Of a stretch of 64,000 bases of DNA, positions 7,549 through 16,127 are shown in pieces. Under the pieces are notes generated by a model that saw only the letters and a list, made by a program, of their open reading frames with translations, did not search any database and had not been told where the DNA came from. The position numbers and the translations under genes were made by a program. This DNA comes from Actinomadura macrotermitis. Lineage in GTDB: Bacteria; Actinomycetota; Actinomycetes; Streptosporangiales; Streptosporangiaceae. The stretch is taken from positions 2,046,001-2,110,000 of the forward strand of contig NZ_WEGH01000001.1 of assembly GCF_009604375.1 (NCBI RefSeq). The letters run 5' to 3'. Position 1 is the stretch's first letter. Each line of letters begins with the position of its first letter.

Positions 7549-8739
7549 TCAAGCGGCCTCCAGCCGCGGCGAGGACTCCGACCGCACCGAGGGCACCGTG
7601 ACCGTCACCGTGGTGCCGGCGCCCGGCTCCGACAGCACGGCCAGGGACGCCCCGATGGTCGTCGCGCGCTCGCGCATACCGACAAGTCCGTAGTGTCCGC
7701 CCCGCAGGAAGTCACCGAGTTCACCGTCGAAGGCGAAGCCGCGCCCGTCGTCCCGGACGACCAGCACCACCTGGTCCTGCTCGGCGGCCAGCCGCACCTC
7801 CACCGAACCGGCCGCGGCGTGCCGGACGACGTTCTCCAGCGCCTCCTTGAGGATCGCGATGACCTCGTAGCGCACCCGCATCGGCAGCTCGGCGTGCGGA
7901 TCCGCCGTCACCGAGGCGGCGATGCCCGAGTCGCGGCCCCAGGACGCCACCACCTCGCGGCACGCCTCGGCGAGCGGATACTCGATCACCTCGTCGCGCA
8001 GTTCCTCGATCAGCTGCCGGGCCTCCCGGGCGGCGATCTCGGCGGCCGCGGCGATGTTCCTGGCCTCCTGCTCGGCGCGGTCGGGGGCACGGGACATCCA
8101 CGAGGGCAGCGCGACCGCCGACATGGCGATGCCGCGCAGCGTCTTGGCCAGCGAGTCGTGCATCTCCCGGGCCAGGCGCGCCCGCTCGTCCGCCGCGGCG
8201 ACCGCGACCTCGGCCCGGCGGCGCGCCTCCTCCAGCCGCGCCTGCTCGTCGAACAGCCGCCGCAGCCCCATCCCGATGAAACCGGCGATCGGGTAGAACG
8301 CCGGGATCGCGATCAGCGTCTGGAAGGCGAGCGTGGACCGGCCGCCGGCCGCGGCCGCGTAGTAGAGCAGGATCTGCAGCCCGCAGACCAGCAGCATGCC
8401 CTGCCAGCGGTACAGCAGCCCGGCGACGGCCGCGGTCAACACCGTGAACAGGAAGAAGGGGCCGAGCACGTCACCGGCCTCGAGCACCGCGTAGGAGACG
8501 AACACATCGAACCCGATCAGCACCGGCTGCCGGAGCAGCCAGGGCACGATCTGCCCCCAGGCGAACAGCGCCAGCGACGACAGCAGCGCGACGCCGATCA
8601 CGATGAGGAAGCCCCCGACGGCCCGGTCGTCCCACGGCACCAGCAGCAGCGAGACGCACGCGATGAGGATGCGCGCCTGCATGAGGAGCCGGAACGCCGC
8701 CCCCACGCGGGCGCCGGCGATCTGCTCAGCCGAGGACAC
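7549..8739 (-). CDS. Membrane sensor histidine kinase, HisKA_3 type
   Basis: A 396-residue sensor kinase. About six hydrophobic helices fill residues 15-165, with little outside the membrane, so it may sense the membrane or a neighbouring protein. A short coiled coil leads to the HisKA_3 domain with the phospho-acceptor His in AREMHDSLAKTL (about 195), then an HATPase domain with EALENVVRHA (N box), VRDDGRGF (G1) and GHYGLVGMRERA (G2). The start is a GTG at 8737-8739, 14 bases inside the end of tadC, so it is co-translated with the Tad operon; its stop meets the response regulator gene. It is the expected partner of that regulator. A kinase and regulator fused into a tad operon suggests feedback from fibre assembly to expression. 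Confidence 0.9.
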   Translation of the reverse strand: MSSAEQIAGARVGAAFRLLMQARILIACVSLLLVPWDDRAVGGFLIVIGVALLSSLALFAWGQIVPWLLRQPVLIGFDVFVSYAVLEAGDVLGPFFLFTVLTAAVAGLLYRWQGMLLVCGLQILLYYAAAAGGRSTLAFQTLIAIPAFYPIAGFIGMGLRRLFDEQARLEEARRRAEVAVAAADERARLAREMHDSLAKTLRGIAMSAVALPSWMSRAPDRAEQEARNIAAAAEIAAREARQLIEELRDEVIEYPLAEACREVVASWGRDSGIAASVTADPHAELPMRVRYEVIAILKEALENVVRHAAAGSVEVRLAAEQDQVVLVVRDDGRGFAFDGELGDFLRGGHYGLVGMRERATTIGASLAVLSEPGAGTTVTVTVPSVRSESSPRLEAA

Positions 8740-9610
8740 GACCGAGAGACCCGTCCGTGCCGTACCACAGCATCGCCACGATCAGCAGCATCATCGCGGG
8801 GAGCATGAGGAACGTGACGATCAGCGTGATCTGCGGGTCCGCCCGCTGCGCCCGGCGCCGGGCCTGCTGGAAGGCGTCCCGGCGCATGTCCACGGCGATC
8901 TCGCTGAGCGCGCGGGCCAGCGGGGCGCCCAGCTCCTCGGCCTGCAGGATGGCGGTGACGAAGCTGGACAGCGACTCGCTGTCGTTGCGCTGCCGCAGCT
9001 CCTCGAAGGCGCTGCGGAACGAGGTGCCCAGCTCCATCTGGCGCAGCGCGGTGCGCATCTCGTCGGCGAGCGCACCCGGCATGCTGTCGGCGACCCGGGC
9101 CACCGCGTGCCGGAAGCCGAGGCCCGCCGAGACCGTGACGGTCAGCACGTCCAGGAAGTCCGGCAGCGACTTCTGCAGCTCCTGCTGGCGTTCGCGGGCC
9201 AGGTTCCACAGCACGATGTCGGTCTGCACCAGGCCGACGATCAGCATCATGACGCCGATGACCAGATGGCCGGTGATGACACCGATCATCGCGCCGCCGC
9301 CGAAGATGATGACCGTGCCGGCCTTGTTGGCGGCGTATCCCTCCAGGGTGAGCCCGCTCGGCCGGCCCGCCCGCTCGATGCGGCGGCGCAGCCGGCCCCG
9401 GCCGGCCGGGCTGATCATGCCGAGCACCGGGCCGGAGAGCGGCCGCCCGACCGGGTTGATCACTGAGCCGAACGGGCCGAACTCCGGCGCCTTGGCCGCC
9501 TTGGCGACCACCACGGCCTCGGCCGCGGCGGGCTTGCTGTTCTTCATGGCGTAGCCCCAGACGAACAGGAGCACCATGAGGGCGGCGGCGAGCGCGATGA
9601 GCAGGGGCAT
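8726..9610 (-). CDS. tadC: Tad pilus assembly protein TadC
   Basis: A 294-residue inner-membrane platform protein of the type II secretion F family. An N-terminal hydrophobic helix (5-22) is followed by a cytoplasmic segment, two helices (about 105-145), the T2SSF domain with LPDFLDVLTVTVSAGLG and Glu/Arg-rich cytoplasmic helices, and a final helix (about 260-282). In this family TadB and TadC form the platform that moves pilin subunits under the TadA motor. ATG at 9608-9610 overlaps the tadB stop (ATGA), and the histidine kinase gene starts inside its 3' end. The length is normal for the family. Confidence 0.9.
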   Translation of the reverse strand: MPLLIALAAALMVLLFVWGYAMKNSKPAAAEAVVVAKAAKAPEFGPFGSVINPVGRPLSGPVLGMISPAGRGRLRRRIERAGRPSGLTLEGYAANKAGTVIIFGGGAMIGVITGHLVIGVMMLIVGLVQTDIVLWNLARERQQELQKSLPDFLDVLTVTVSAGLGFRHAVARVADSMPGALADEMRTALRQMELGTSFRSAFEELRQRNDSESLSSFVTAILQAEELGAPLARALSEIAVDMRRDAFQQARRRAQRADPQITLIVTFLMLPAMMLLIVAMLWYGTDGSLGRVLG

Positions 9611-10536
9611 CAGACATCGATCCTTGTCATCCGGCGCACCAGCAGCAGCGCGGCGGTGAACAGGCCCAGCACGACCACCAGGATGATCTGGCCGGCCAGC
9701 GAGGAGGTCATGCGGGCGAACATCCCGGGGTTGAAGATCGCCATGCCGAGCAGCAGTATGCCGCCCATGCCGCCGATCGCCCAGCCCGCCACCACCGACT
9801 GGCCGAGGATCGTCTTGATCTCGCGGCGGGTCTCCTTGCGCTCCTCCAGCGTGGTGGAGATGGTGCGCAGCGAGGTGATCAGCGAACCGCCCGAGCGGGA
9901 CGACACCACCAGCGTGCTGATGAGGACGGCCAGCTCCCGGGACGGCAGCCGCTCGCGCAGGTCGACCATCGCCTCGTCGAAGCCCTGGCCGAGCCGCAGC
10001 GCCTCGGCGGTGCGGGCCAGCTCGGTGCGGGCCGGGTCGTCCAGCTCGTCGGCGGCCATCTCGATCGCGGTGCGGATCGACAGGCCGGCCGACGCCGCGT
10101 TGCCGAGCACCCGCGACAGCTCCGGAAGCTGCCCGACGAACTCTTCGCGGCGCCGGTCCTCCTGGTGCCGCAGGTAGGTGAACACGCCCGCCCCGGCACC
10201 CGCGGCCAGCACGACGCCGAGGAACGGCGACAGGAACTGGCCGAGCACCACGATGATGAGCAGGGCGCCGCCGCCGAGGCCGAAGACGAACACCGACAGC
10301 CGGATGCGCATCCCGGCCGCGAGCAGCCGCCGGGAGACCTGGCGGCCGAGCTGGGTACGGCGCAGCCGGCTGTCCCAGCGGTCCAGGAACGTGGCCATCC
10401 GGCGGTCCTCGTAACCGCGCGAACCGCGGTTGGCGAGCGCGGCCCGCTGGTCCAGGCCCCGCCCGAACTCCCACGCCGCCCACACCACCAGCAGCAGCAC
10501 CCCGAACAGGACCAACAGGATGGAAGGAAGATTCAC
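9610..10536 (-). CDS. tadB: Tad pilus assembly protein TadB
   Basis: A 308-residue T2SSF-family platform protein. One N-terminal helix (5-22), a pair of helices (about 80-115), the cytoplasmic domain with ELSRVLGNAASAGLSIRTAI and SGGSLITSLRTI, and two C-terminal helices (about 230-298). With TadC it should form the membrane platform of the pilus. The GTG start at 10534-10536 overlaps the tadA stop (GTGA), so the two are coupled. No irregularities are seen. Confidence 0.9.
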   Translation of the reverse strand: MNLPSILLVLFGVLLLVVWAAWEFGRGLDQRAALANRGSRGYEDRRMATFLDRWDSRLRRTQLGRQVSRRLLAAGMRIRLSVFVFGLGGGALLIIVVLGQFLSPFLGVVLAAGAGAGVFTYLRHQEDRRREEFVGQLPELSRVLGNAASAGLSIRTAIEMAADELDDPARTELARTAEALRLGQGFDEAMVDLRERLPSRELAVLISTLVVSSRSGGSLITSLRTISTTLEERKETRREIKTILGQSVVAGWAIGGMGGILLLGMAIFNPGMFARMTSSLAGQIILVVVLGLFTAALLLVRRMTRIDV

Positions 10537-11852
10537 CTCGGACCTCCGTTCTGCGTGCTCGGGACGAATGCCTGGGGCACCGCCTCACCCGCGTAGACGA
10601 GCCGGTTCACCAGCTCCGGCGGAAGCGGCGCGTGCACGAACCGGCCGTGGACCCTGCGGTCCAGGCCGACCGGCTGCGACTCGAAGCGCATGATGTTGGC
10701 GAGCCGGACCGACTCGCGGCGGGCGGAGACGGTCACGCCGACCTCGCGGACGCGCCGCGCCCCGTCCGCGCCGCGCTCCAGGTAGACGATCCCGTCGATG
10801 GCGTTGCCGATCTGGTCCCGGACCGCCTCGTAGGGGACCTTCACCTCGCTCATCGAGGCCAGCGTCTCCAGCCGGTAGATGGCGTCCTCGGCCGAGTTGG
10901 CGTGCACGGTGACCAGCGAGCCGTCGTGACCGGTGTTCATCGCCTGCAGCATGTCCAGCGTCTCGGCGCCGCGGACCTCACCGACGATGATGCGGTCGGG
11001 CCGCATGCGCAGGGAGTTGCGCACCAGGTCGCGGATGGTGATGGCGCCCTCCCCCTCGATGTTGGCGGGGCGGGACTCCAGCCGGATGACGTGCTCCTGC
11101 TGGAGCTGGAGCTCGGCGGAGTCCTCGATCGTGACGATGCGCTCGTGCGGGGGGACGAACCCCGACAGCGCGTTGAGGAAGGTGGTCTTGCCGGTGCCGG
11201 TACCGCCGGTGACGACGAGGTTCAGCCGTGCCCGCACGAACGCGGCCAGCAGCATCGCCGTCTGCTCGTCCAGGGAGCCCTTCTGCACCAGCTCGTGCAT
11301 CTGGTAGGGGCGCGGGAAGCGCCGGATCGTCATCACCGGGCCGATGAGCGACAGCGGCGGGATGATGACGTTGACGCGCTCGCCGGTGGGCAGCCGGGCG
11401 TCGACCATCGGGCTGGACTCGTCCACCCGGCGGTTCACCTGCGCCACGATGCGGTCGATGGTCTGGTAGAGCTGGGCCTCGTTGGCGAAGCCCAGGTCGA
11501 TCTGGGTGACCCGGCCGCCGCGCTCGACGTAGACCTGGTCGGGGCCGTTCACCATGATCTCGGTGATGGTCGGGTCGGCCAGCAGCGGCTCCAGCACGCC
11601 GAGGCCGAGGGCCTCGTCGACGATGCGGCGGATCAGCATCGTGCGTTCGCGGGTGGACAGCACCGGGCCCTCACGGGTGAGGATGTGCGCCATCACCTTC
11701 TCCAGCCGGGCCCGCCGCTGCGGCAGGTCCAGCTGGGCGAGGTCGTCGAGGTTGATCTCCTCCAGCAGCCGCGACCGCCAGTGCGAGATGTTCGCCCCGG
11801 TGTTCTGCCGGTCGCTGACGGCGTCGTTGTCCAGGCGGTTACGCAGTCCCAT
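10533..11852 (-). CDS. tadA: TadA/CpaF secretion ATPase
   Basis: A 439-residue type II/IV secretion ATPase, the motor of Tad pilus assembly. Residues 1-190 are the N-terminal domain typical of CpaF; the ATPase core has Walker [11 protein letters not shown] (about 213-222), an Asp-box region with [10 protein letters not shown], a Walker B-like [14 protein letters not shown] and the His-box [13 protein letters not shown]. All key residues are present, so it should be active. ATG at 11850-11852 follows GGAGGGTGAACG, a strong ribosome site. It follows two TadE-like genes and is coupled to tadB. The family usually forms a hexamer at the cytoplasmic face of TadB/TadC. Confidence 0.95.
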   Translation of the reverse strand: MGLRNRLDNDAVSDRQNTGANISHWRSRLLEEINLDDLAQLDLPQRRARLEKVMAHILTREGPVLSTRERTMLIRRIVDEALGLGVLEPLLADPTITEIMVNGPDQVYVERGGRVTQIDLGFANEAQLYQTIDRIVAQVNRRVDESSPMVDARLPTGERVNVIIPPLSLIGPVMTIRRFPRPYQMHELVQKGSLDEQTAMLLAAFVRARLNLVVTGGTGTGKTTFLNALSGFVPPHERIVTIEDSAELQLQQEHVIRLESRPANIEGEGAITIRDLVRNSLRMRPDRIIVGEVRGAETLDMLQAMNTGHDGSLVTVHANSAEDAIYRLETLASMSEVKVPYEAVRDQIGNAIDGIVYLERGADGARRVREVGVTVSARRESVRLANIMRFESQPVGLDRRVHGRFVHAPLPPELVNRLVYAGEAVPQAFVPSTQNGGPR

Positions 11853-11855
11853 CGT

Positions 11856-12203
11856 TCACCCTCCGACCGGCATCTCGACGCGGCGCCGGACCTCGAGGTC
11901 GACGGGGACGCCCTTGGCCAGCACGGGCACCTTCGCCCAGATCTCGCACTCCATCCGGTCGCCGACCTGCACCACGCGCACCGTGTGGAAGTTGATCCAC
12001 CCGGGCATGACGCGCTCGGCGGCGGCCTGGCCCGCGAAGGCGCCCTCCATGCTGCCGACGCGGGCGCCGGTGCGGGCCGCGTCCTCCACCTTCTCGATCG
12101 TGCTGAAGGCGACGTAGGCCTCCAGGCAGAGCACCAGCACGAGCAGGAAGAGCCCGATGACGGACATGTACTCGGTGGCGGCGGTTCCGCGGTCTCGCCT
12201 CAT
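11856..12203 (-). CDS. TadE-like pseudopilin with canonical leader
   Basis: A 115-residue single-helix protein with a classical class III leader: RDRGTAATEYMSVIGLFL, with Gly at -1, Glu at +5 and Tyr at +6. The peptidase would cut after the sixth residue. The rest is a mixed beta domain with Cys in RMECEIW. TadE-like pseudopilins are thought to prime or modulate fibre assembly. ATG at 12201-12203 overlaps the stop of the upstream TadE-like gene by four bases. Comparing this normal leader with the GEG-x-x-SY leader of the pilin and toxins shows that the latter has lost Glu+5. Confidence 0.85.
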   Translation of the reverse strand: MRRDRGTAATEYMSVIGLFLLVLVLCLEAYVAFSTIEKVEDAARTGARVGSMEGAFAGQAAAERVMPGWINFHTVRVVQVGDRMECEIWAKVPVLAKGVPVDLEVRRRVEMPVGG

Positions 12204-12622
12204 CCCTCCCCCTCGTAAACGATCTTCGTTCGCGCGCTGACCTTCAGCGGCAGCAGAACCCCGGGGAACAGCAGCGGGGGGCTGATGGTGACGCGCACGT
12301 ACCCGCAGTCCTCGTCGATCCGCACCACCTTCTGGGCGTCGCAGATCGGGCCGGTCGGGTAGTGCACGTCGATGTTGTCCTCGTCGGCCCAGGCGCCCGC
12401 GATCCGTTTCACCGCGGCCTCCTTGACCTCGTTGTAGTCGCCGCCGACCGCGGCGACCCGGGCCCCCTCGTTGGCGGCGTGGCCGGTGTAGGTGGCGGCC
12501 ATGCCGAGCAGGAACACCTCCCACACCAGCAGCACCGTCACCAGGATCAGCGGCAGGACGCCGGTGAACTCGACGATGCCGGCGTCCGACCTCAGTGCCG
12601 CGGTCCGGGGGCCCTTGTTCAC
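12200..12622 (-). CDS. TadE-like pseudopilin
   Basis: A 140-residue protein with an N-terminal leader RSDAGIVEFTGVLPLI, one hydrophobic helix and an extracytoplasmic domain with Cys in GPICDA and EDCGYVRV, which could pair as a disulfide. This is the usual TadE plan of Gly, then Glu-Phe, then a helix with a conserved Pro. The GTG at 12620-12622 overlaps the CpaE stop (GTGA). It probably acts with the second TadE-like protein as a minor pilin. The length is normal. Confidence 0.85.
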   Translation of the reverse strand: MNKGPRTAALRSDAGIVEFTGVLPLILVTVLLVWEVFLLGMAATYTGHAANEGARVAAVGGDYNEVKEAAVKRIAGAWADEDNIDVHYPTGPICDAQKVVRIDEDCGYVRVTISPPLLFPGVLLPLKVSARTKIVYEGEG

Positions 12623-13824
12623 TTGTCCGCCGCCTTCCCCTTCCGGGTCCCGCCGCCGGGCTCCACCGGAAGGATGCCGAGCTCGCCGCCGAGCTGGATC
12701 ACGGCGCGATGGAAGGCGTCGTCGTCGACGCGGGTGAGCGCACCGTTGTTGATGGACTTCTCCAGCGCGCGGAACGCCGGCGGGATCGTCGCCTTGGTCA
12801 TCGGGATGCCGAGGATGCGCGCGGCGAAGTCGGGCTGGATCTCGTTCTTGCGGCTCTGCCGGGTGAGCACGACCGACACCTCGTCGGCCTTGCGCACCTG
12901 CAGCCGGCCCCACAGGTGCGCCACCCGCTTGGCCGCGCGGAGGCAGGGCAGATCGGGCATCACGGTGAGGGCGACCTGCTCGGCCATCTCGACCGCGGTG
13001 ACCGCGCCCTCGGTCATGAAGGCGCCGCAGTCCACGATGATCACTTCGTAACGGCTGCGCAGCGCGCCGAGGATCTGCCGGGCGGCCAGGGAGGTGACGT
13101 CCTCGGCCCGCTCGCCCTCGGCCGGGGCCAGCAGCACGTGCGGCCCGGACTCGTGGACGAACAGCGCGTCGGCCAGCATCGCGCCGTTGATCTCGGCGGC
13201 GACGTTGACCAGGTCGGCGATGCTGCGGCGGTGCACCAGGTCCAGGTAGCTCGGCACGTCGCCGCACTGCAGGTCCATGTCGACCAGGCAGACGGTCCGG
13301 CCCGCCTGGGCGGCGGCGACGGCGAGCAGCACCGCGAGCGTGGTCGTGCCGGTACCGCCCTTGGCGCCGGCGAGCGCCACGAGGCGGCCGCGGCGGCCGG
13401 AGAACTCCTCGGCCGACGGGCCCGTCCCGCCGAGGAAGCGGCGCATCCCGCGGGACCACTCGGCGACCGCGACCAGCCGCGCGTTCAGCTCCTCCAGGCT
13501 GGGCGAACGGCCGAGCACGCCGCGCGCGCCGGCCTCCAGGGCGCGCGAGAGCACCTCCTCGTCGACCCGGCCGCTCAGCAGCACCGCCGCCAGGTGCGGG
13601 CGGCGCATCGCGATCTCGCGGATGAGCTCCTGGCCCGGCTGCGGGCCGATCTCCTCGTCCACCAGGACGACGTCCAGCTCGGGGTGCGAGCCGACGATGC
13701 CGAGCACGTCGCCCGAGCCGCTCTCGACCCCGGCGACCTCGATCTCGGGAAGCTCGGAGATCTGCATCCGCAGCTGGCTCGCGAGCTCCTGATCCGCGGT
13801 GCCGATCAGAACCCGGATGCTCAT
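12619..13824 (-). CDS. cpaE: CpaE/TadZ-like ATPase
   Basis: A 401-residue protein with an N-terminal receiver-like domain (1-120) and a MinD/ParA-type ATPase domain (about 140-370). The deviant Walker A reads GAKGGTGTTTLA: the signature Lys is kept but the P-loop Lys is Thr, as is common in CpaE/TadZ. Walker A' gives CLVDMDLQCGDV, and VIIVDCGAF corresponds to switch II. TadZ proteins place the Tad machine in the cell rather than powering it. The last residues are basic and Gly-rich. ATG at 13822-13824 overlaps the cpaB stop. Confidence 0.88.
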   Translation of the reverse strand: MSIRVLIGTADQELASQLRMQISELPEIEVAGVESGSGDVLGIVGSHPELDVVLVDEEIGPQPGQELIREIAMRRPHLAAVLLSGRVDEEVLSRALEAGARGVLGRSPSLEELNARLVAVAEWSRGMRRFLGGTGPSAEEFSGRRGRLVALAGAKGGTGTTTLAVLLAVAAAQAGRTVCLVDMDLQCGDVPSYLDLVHRRSIADLVNVAAEINGAMLADALFVHESGPHVLLAPAEGERAEDVTSLAARQILGALRSRYEVIIVDCGAFMTEGAVTAVEMAEQVALTVMPDLPCLRAAKRVAHLWGRLQVRKADEVSVVLTRQSRKNEIQPDFAARILGIPMTKATIPPAFRALEKSINNGALTRVDDDAFHRAVIQLGGELGILPVEPGGGTRKGKAADK

Positions 13825-14561
13825 TTACCCGCCTGGGGGGTCTCGCAGAGACGGTTGAAGGGGGGCTTGGCGTCCTGGGCCCCGCCCACCAGCGCCAGCC
13901 GCACCTTGCGGGCGAAGCTCTCGGCGTAGGTGAGTTTCAGGGTGTCGTTGCTGGTCAGCGCGAAGGTGACGGGCAGCGCCGAGCCGGAGGACGCCCGGCC
14001 GGTCTGCGGCTGCTGCTTGCCGTCCGGCGTGATCGCCTGGACCTGGCCCACGTTGATGACCTGGACCCGGTTGAGGATGCGCACCGCACAGGCCGCGGTG
14101 ACCCGCCCGCCGTTCTGGGTGGACTCGAAGGAGGCGTACACGTCGACGATGGAGCCGTTCATCACCTTGCCGGCGACGCCCGTCTCCGCGTCGATCATGA
14201 TGGCGATCTCCCGCTGGCCCGGGCGCAGCGAGGGAGCGTCCAGCATCATGCCCTGCTGAAGATAGGCACCGGCCGGGATGCTGCCGGCCGCGACCTTGCC
14301 CTGCAGGTCGGCGATGTTGGTGACGAAGGCGGAGTTCGCCCACTTCTTGGGGATCTGGGTCTGCCGCACCGAGGCGGCCGTCACCGGCTGGAACGCCTCG
14401 ACGTTGCTCTGCACCTGCAGGATCGTGGTCATCTCGCCGACGGCGGCGTCGGCATCGGCCTGCACCTTGCCGACGTAGCCGACAACGGTCACGAAGACGA
14501 ACACAGCCCCCAGGGCCGCCAAGATCATCAGTAGCACGCCGCGTCGCTGGCGGGGGTTCAT
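13821..14561 (-). CDS. cpaB: CpaB/RcpC-like pilus assembly protein with SAF domain
   Basis: A 246-residue protein with a basic N-terminus, one hydrophobic helix (about 9-30) and an extracytoplasmic SAF domain (about 50-120) containing VTAASVRQTQIPKKW and IPAGAYLQQGM. The C-terminal half holds an RcpC/CpaB domain with two Cys (TAACAVRIL and NRLCETP). CpaB proteins act in the periplasm or cell wall at the base of Tad fibres. The gene is 39 bases after the zinc-ribbon gene and coupled to cpaE. No secretin gene accompanies it, as expected for a Gram-positive envelope. Confidence 0.87.
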   Translation of the reverse strand: MNPRQRRGVLLMILAALGAVFVFVTVVGYVGKVQADADAAVGEMTTILQVQSNVEAFQPVTAASVRQTQIPKKWANSAFVTNIADLQGKVAAGSIPAGAYLQQGMMLDAPSLRPGQREIAIMIDAETGVAGKVMNGSIVDVYASFESTQNGGRVTAACAVRILNRVQVINVGQVQAITPDGKQQPQTGRASSGSALPVTFALTSNDTLKLTYAESFARKVRLALVGGAQDAKPPFNRLCETPQAGK

Positions 14562-14600
14562 GTGACTCCGTTCGTTTCTACAAGGACACCCGTGTACTGG

Positions 14601-15998
14601 TCATCGGTTACGGATCACCCGGAACTCGACGGTGCCGGGCCGGGCTTCCTCGCCTGTGTCTGCTGCGTTGCGGTCCGCCGGTTCCGACGGGCCCGACGAA
14701 GATCCGGTTCCGTGGGACGCCCCGCCTTCCGCGGAGCCGGGAGCGTCCTGTCCCTTCTGGAACGACACCGCCTGCCGGTCTTCACCGAACCGCTTCGGCT
14801 GCGGCGGGACGGGCGGCGGACCCGGAGCACCGCTGGGAGGCGCGGGCGCCGGGTCCGGCGTGGCGAAGGAAGGCCCTTCCTGCAGCACCGGCCTCGGTGC
14901 CGGAGGCTGGGGCAGCGTGAAGGGCCGCTGACCGTTCGCCGGCCCGGACTGCGGAGGCGCGGCGGACAAGGGAGCAGAGGGAGGAGGGATCGGAGCGGCC
15001 GCCGGCTGCATGGGAACCGGCTGCGCCGGAGGCACCGGCGCCGGAGGCGCTTGGGCGGGAGGCGCCTGAGCGGGAGGCACCGGTGCGGAGGGTGCCTGGG
15101 TGGGAGCCGGTCCCGTCGCCACCGGAGCGGTGGCGGGCGCGGCGGAGACGGTCTCGGCGGGGGCGGCACCGCTTTGCGGCGCCGTCTTGGTCCAGCCGCA
15201 GAACGCGCAGACCGGGAGCGCCGTGGGCTCGTCGCACCACGGGCACTGAACGCACAGCGTCTCCTGAAGCGCGTGGTGCAGGTCGTACTGGTGGCCGCTG
15301 AACGCGACGAACTCGGCGAACTTCTTCGCACCCCAGTACCGTCCGCTGAGCGGCGGCGCGCTGACGAAGGTCAGCTGGACGGCCCGCAGCTCCGGCTGCA
15401 GTTTGCCCTTCAGCCACTCGACGTCCCCGTTGCGGTGAGCGGCGAGCAGCAGCACGGGGTCGAGCGGCCGGCGGCCGATCTCGGGAAGCGGGCTCGCCGA
15501 CGTGACGCGGTGCACGACGGGATCCTCGCCGCCGGTCACCATGAAGCCGCCGCCGGGGACGTAGGACATCATGTGCGAGCCGAGGCCCGTCTTGATGTGC
15601 TCCAGCTTGGCGACACTGTTCACCCACGTGCCCGAGTACAGGCGCCTGGTCAGCGTATGGGCCAGGCCGGCCAGCATGCCCGGCCGGACGTGCGGGGCCA
15701 TGAACGTCAACTGGTCCGCGACGACGGACAGCGCCAGCGGGGGCAGGTCCAGCGCGATGCCCGCGATGCGGTCGGTGGACAGGATCGCGCGGGCCAGCCG
15801 TACCAGCTTGATGGCGGTGCCCGCCTGCCAGGCCGGATACAGGACCACGGCGGCCCCGCGCTCGCGCAGCGCGTGCGCCATCAGGTCCAGGAAGGCCAGC
15901 GAGGCCTCGGGCGTGCCGGAGTCGGCGATCCGCAGCGCCACCGGGTTCGGGATGATGCCCGTGCTGGGGAGATCGCCGACGATCACGACCGCCGTCAC
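14601..15998 (-). CDS. Conserved protein with zinc ribbon and Pro-rich tail, first large gene of the tad operon
   Basis: A 465-residue soluble protein with no helix of membrane type. Residues 1-210 look like a folded alpha/beta domain; residues about 235-260 hold a zinc ribbon, CPWCDEP then CAFCGW; the remaining half is a Pro/Ala/Gly-rich disordered tail. I do not recognise the N-terminal domain. The GTG at 15996-15998 follows GGGAGGACGG. It is upstream of cpaB and should be co-transcribed, so a role in assembly or localisation of the Tad complex is likely. The Pro-rich tail could act as a docking arm. Its GC-rich codon use matches its neighbours. Confidence 0.7.
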   Translation of the reverse strand: MTAVVIVGDLPSTGIIPNPVALRIADSGTPEASLAFLDLMAHALRERGAAVVLYPAWQAGTAIKLVRLARAILSTDRIAGIALDLPPLALSVVADQLTFMAPHVRPGMLAGLAHTLTRRLYSGTWVNSVAKLEHIKTGLGSHMMSYVPGGGFMVTGGEDPVVHRVTSASPLPEIGRRPLDPVLLLAAHRNGDVEWLKGKLQPELRAVQLTFVSAPPLSGRYWGAKKFAEFVAFSGHQYDLHHALQETLCVQCPWCDEPTALPVCAFCGWTKTAPQSGAAPAETVSAAPATAPVATGPAPTQAPSAPVPPAQAPPAQAPPAPVPPAQPVPMQPAAAPIPPPSAPLSAAPPQSGPANGQRPFTLPQPPAPRPVLQEGPSFATPDPAPAPPSGAPGPPPVPPQPKRFGEDRQAVSFQKGQDAPGSAEGGASHGTGSSSGPSEPADRNAADTGEEARPGTVEFRVIRNR

Positions 15999-16102
15999 CC
16001 GTCCTCCCGGGCTTCAATGGGCTGCACGCGCTGTTCCCTTCCGGCCACCTCTGCGAGCAGTGCCTGTGAATGCGCTATCACCCCAATGGGCGCAACGACC
16101 AT
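15995..16102 (-). CDS. Possible 35-residue membrane peptide ahead of the tad operon
   Basis: An ATG at 16100-16102 opens a 35-codon frame whose TGA overlaps the GTG of the next gene (GTGA). The peptide begins with a hydrophobic stretch, MVVAPIGVIAH, and ends charged (EAREDG). The stop/start overlap is typical of this operon and speaks for it. Against it: codon use is poorer in GC at the third position than the neighbours, no ribosome site is seen, and the start overlaps a possible promoter. It may be only leader RNA. Confidence 0.25.
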   Translation of the reverse strand: MVVAPIGVIAHSQALLAEVAGREQRVQPIEAREDG

Positions 16103-16127
16103 AGCCGCTACAATAGTGATAACTCAA
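16098..16127 (-). promoter_or_regulatory. Possible promoter of the tad operon
   Basis: On the minus strand TTGAGT (16122-16127) and TATGGT (16098-16103) are separated by 18 bases, in an AT-richer pocket just before the first gene of the tad operon. It is compatible with a housekeeping sigma promoter. No GGGCC box is seen here, so the assembly genes and the pilin/toxin genes may have different control. Confidence 0.3.
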
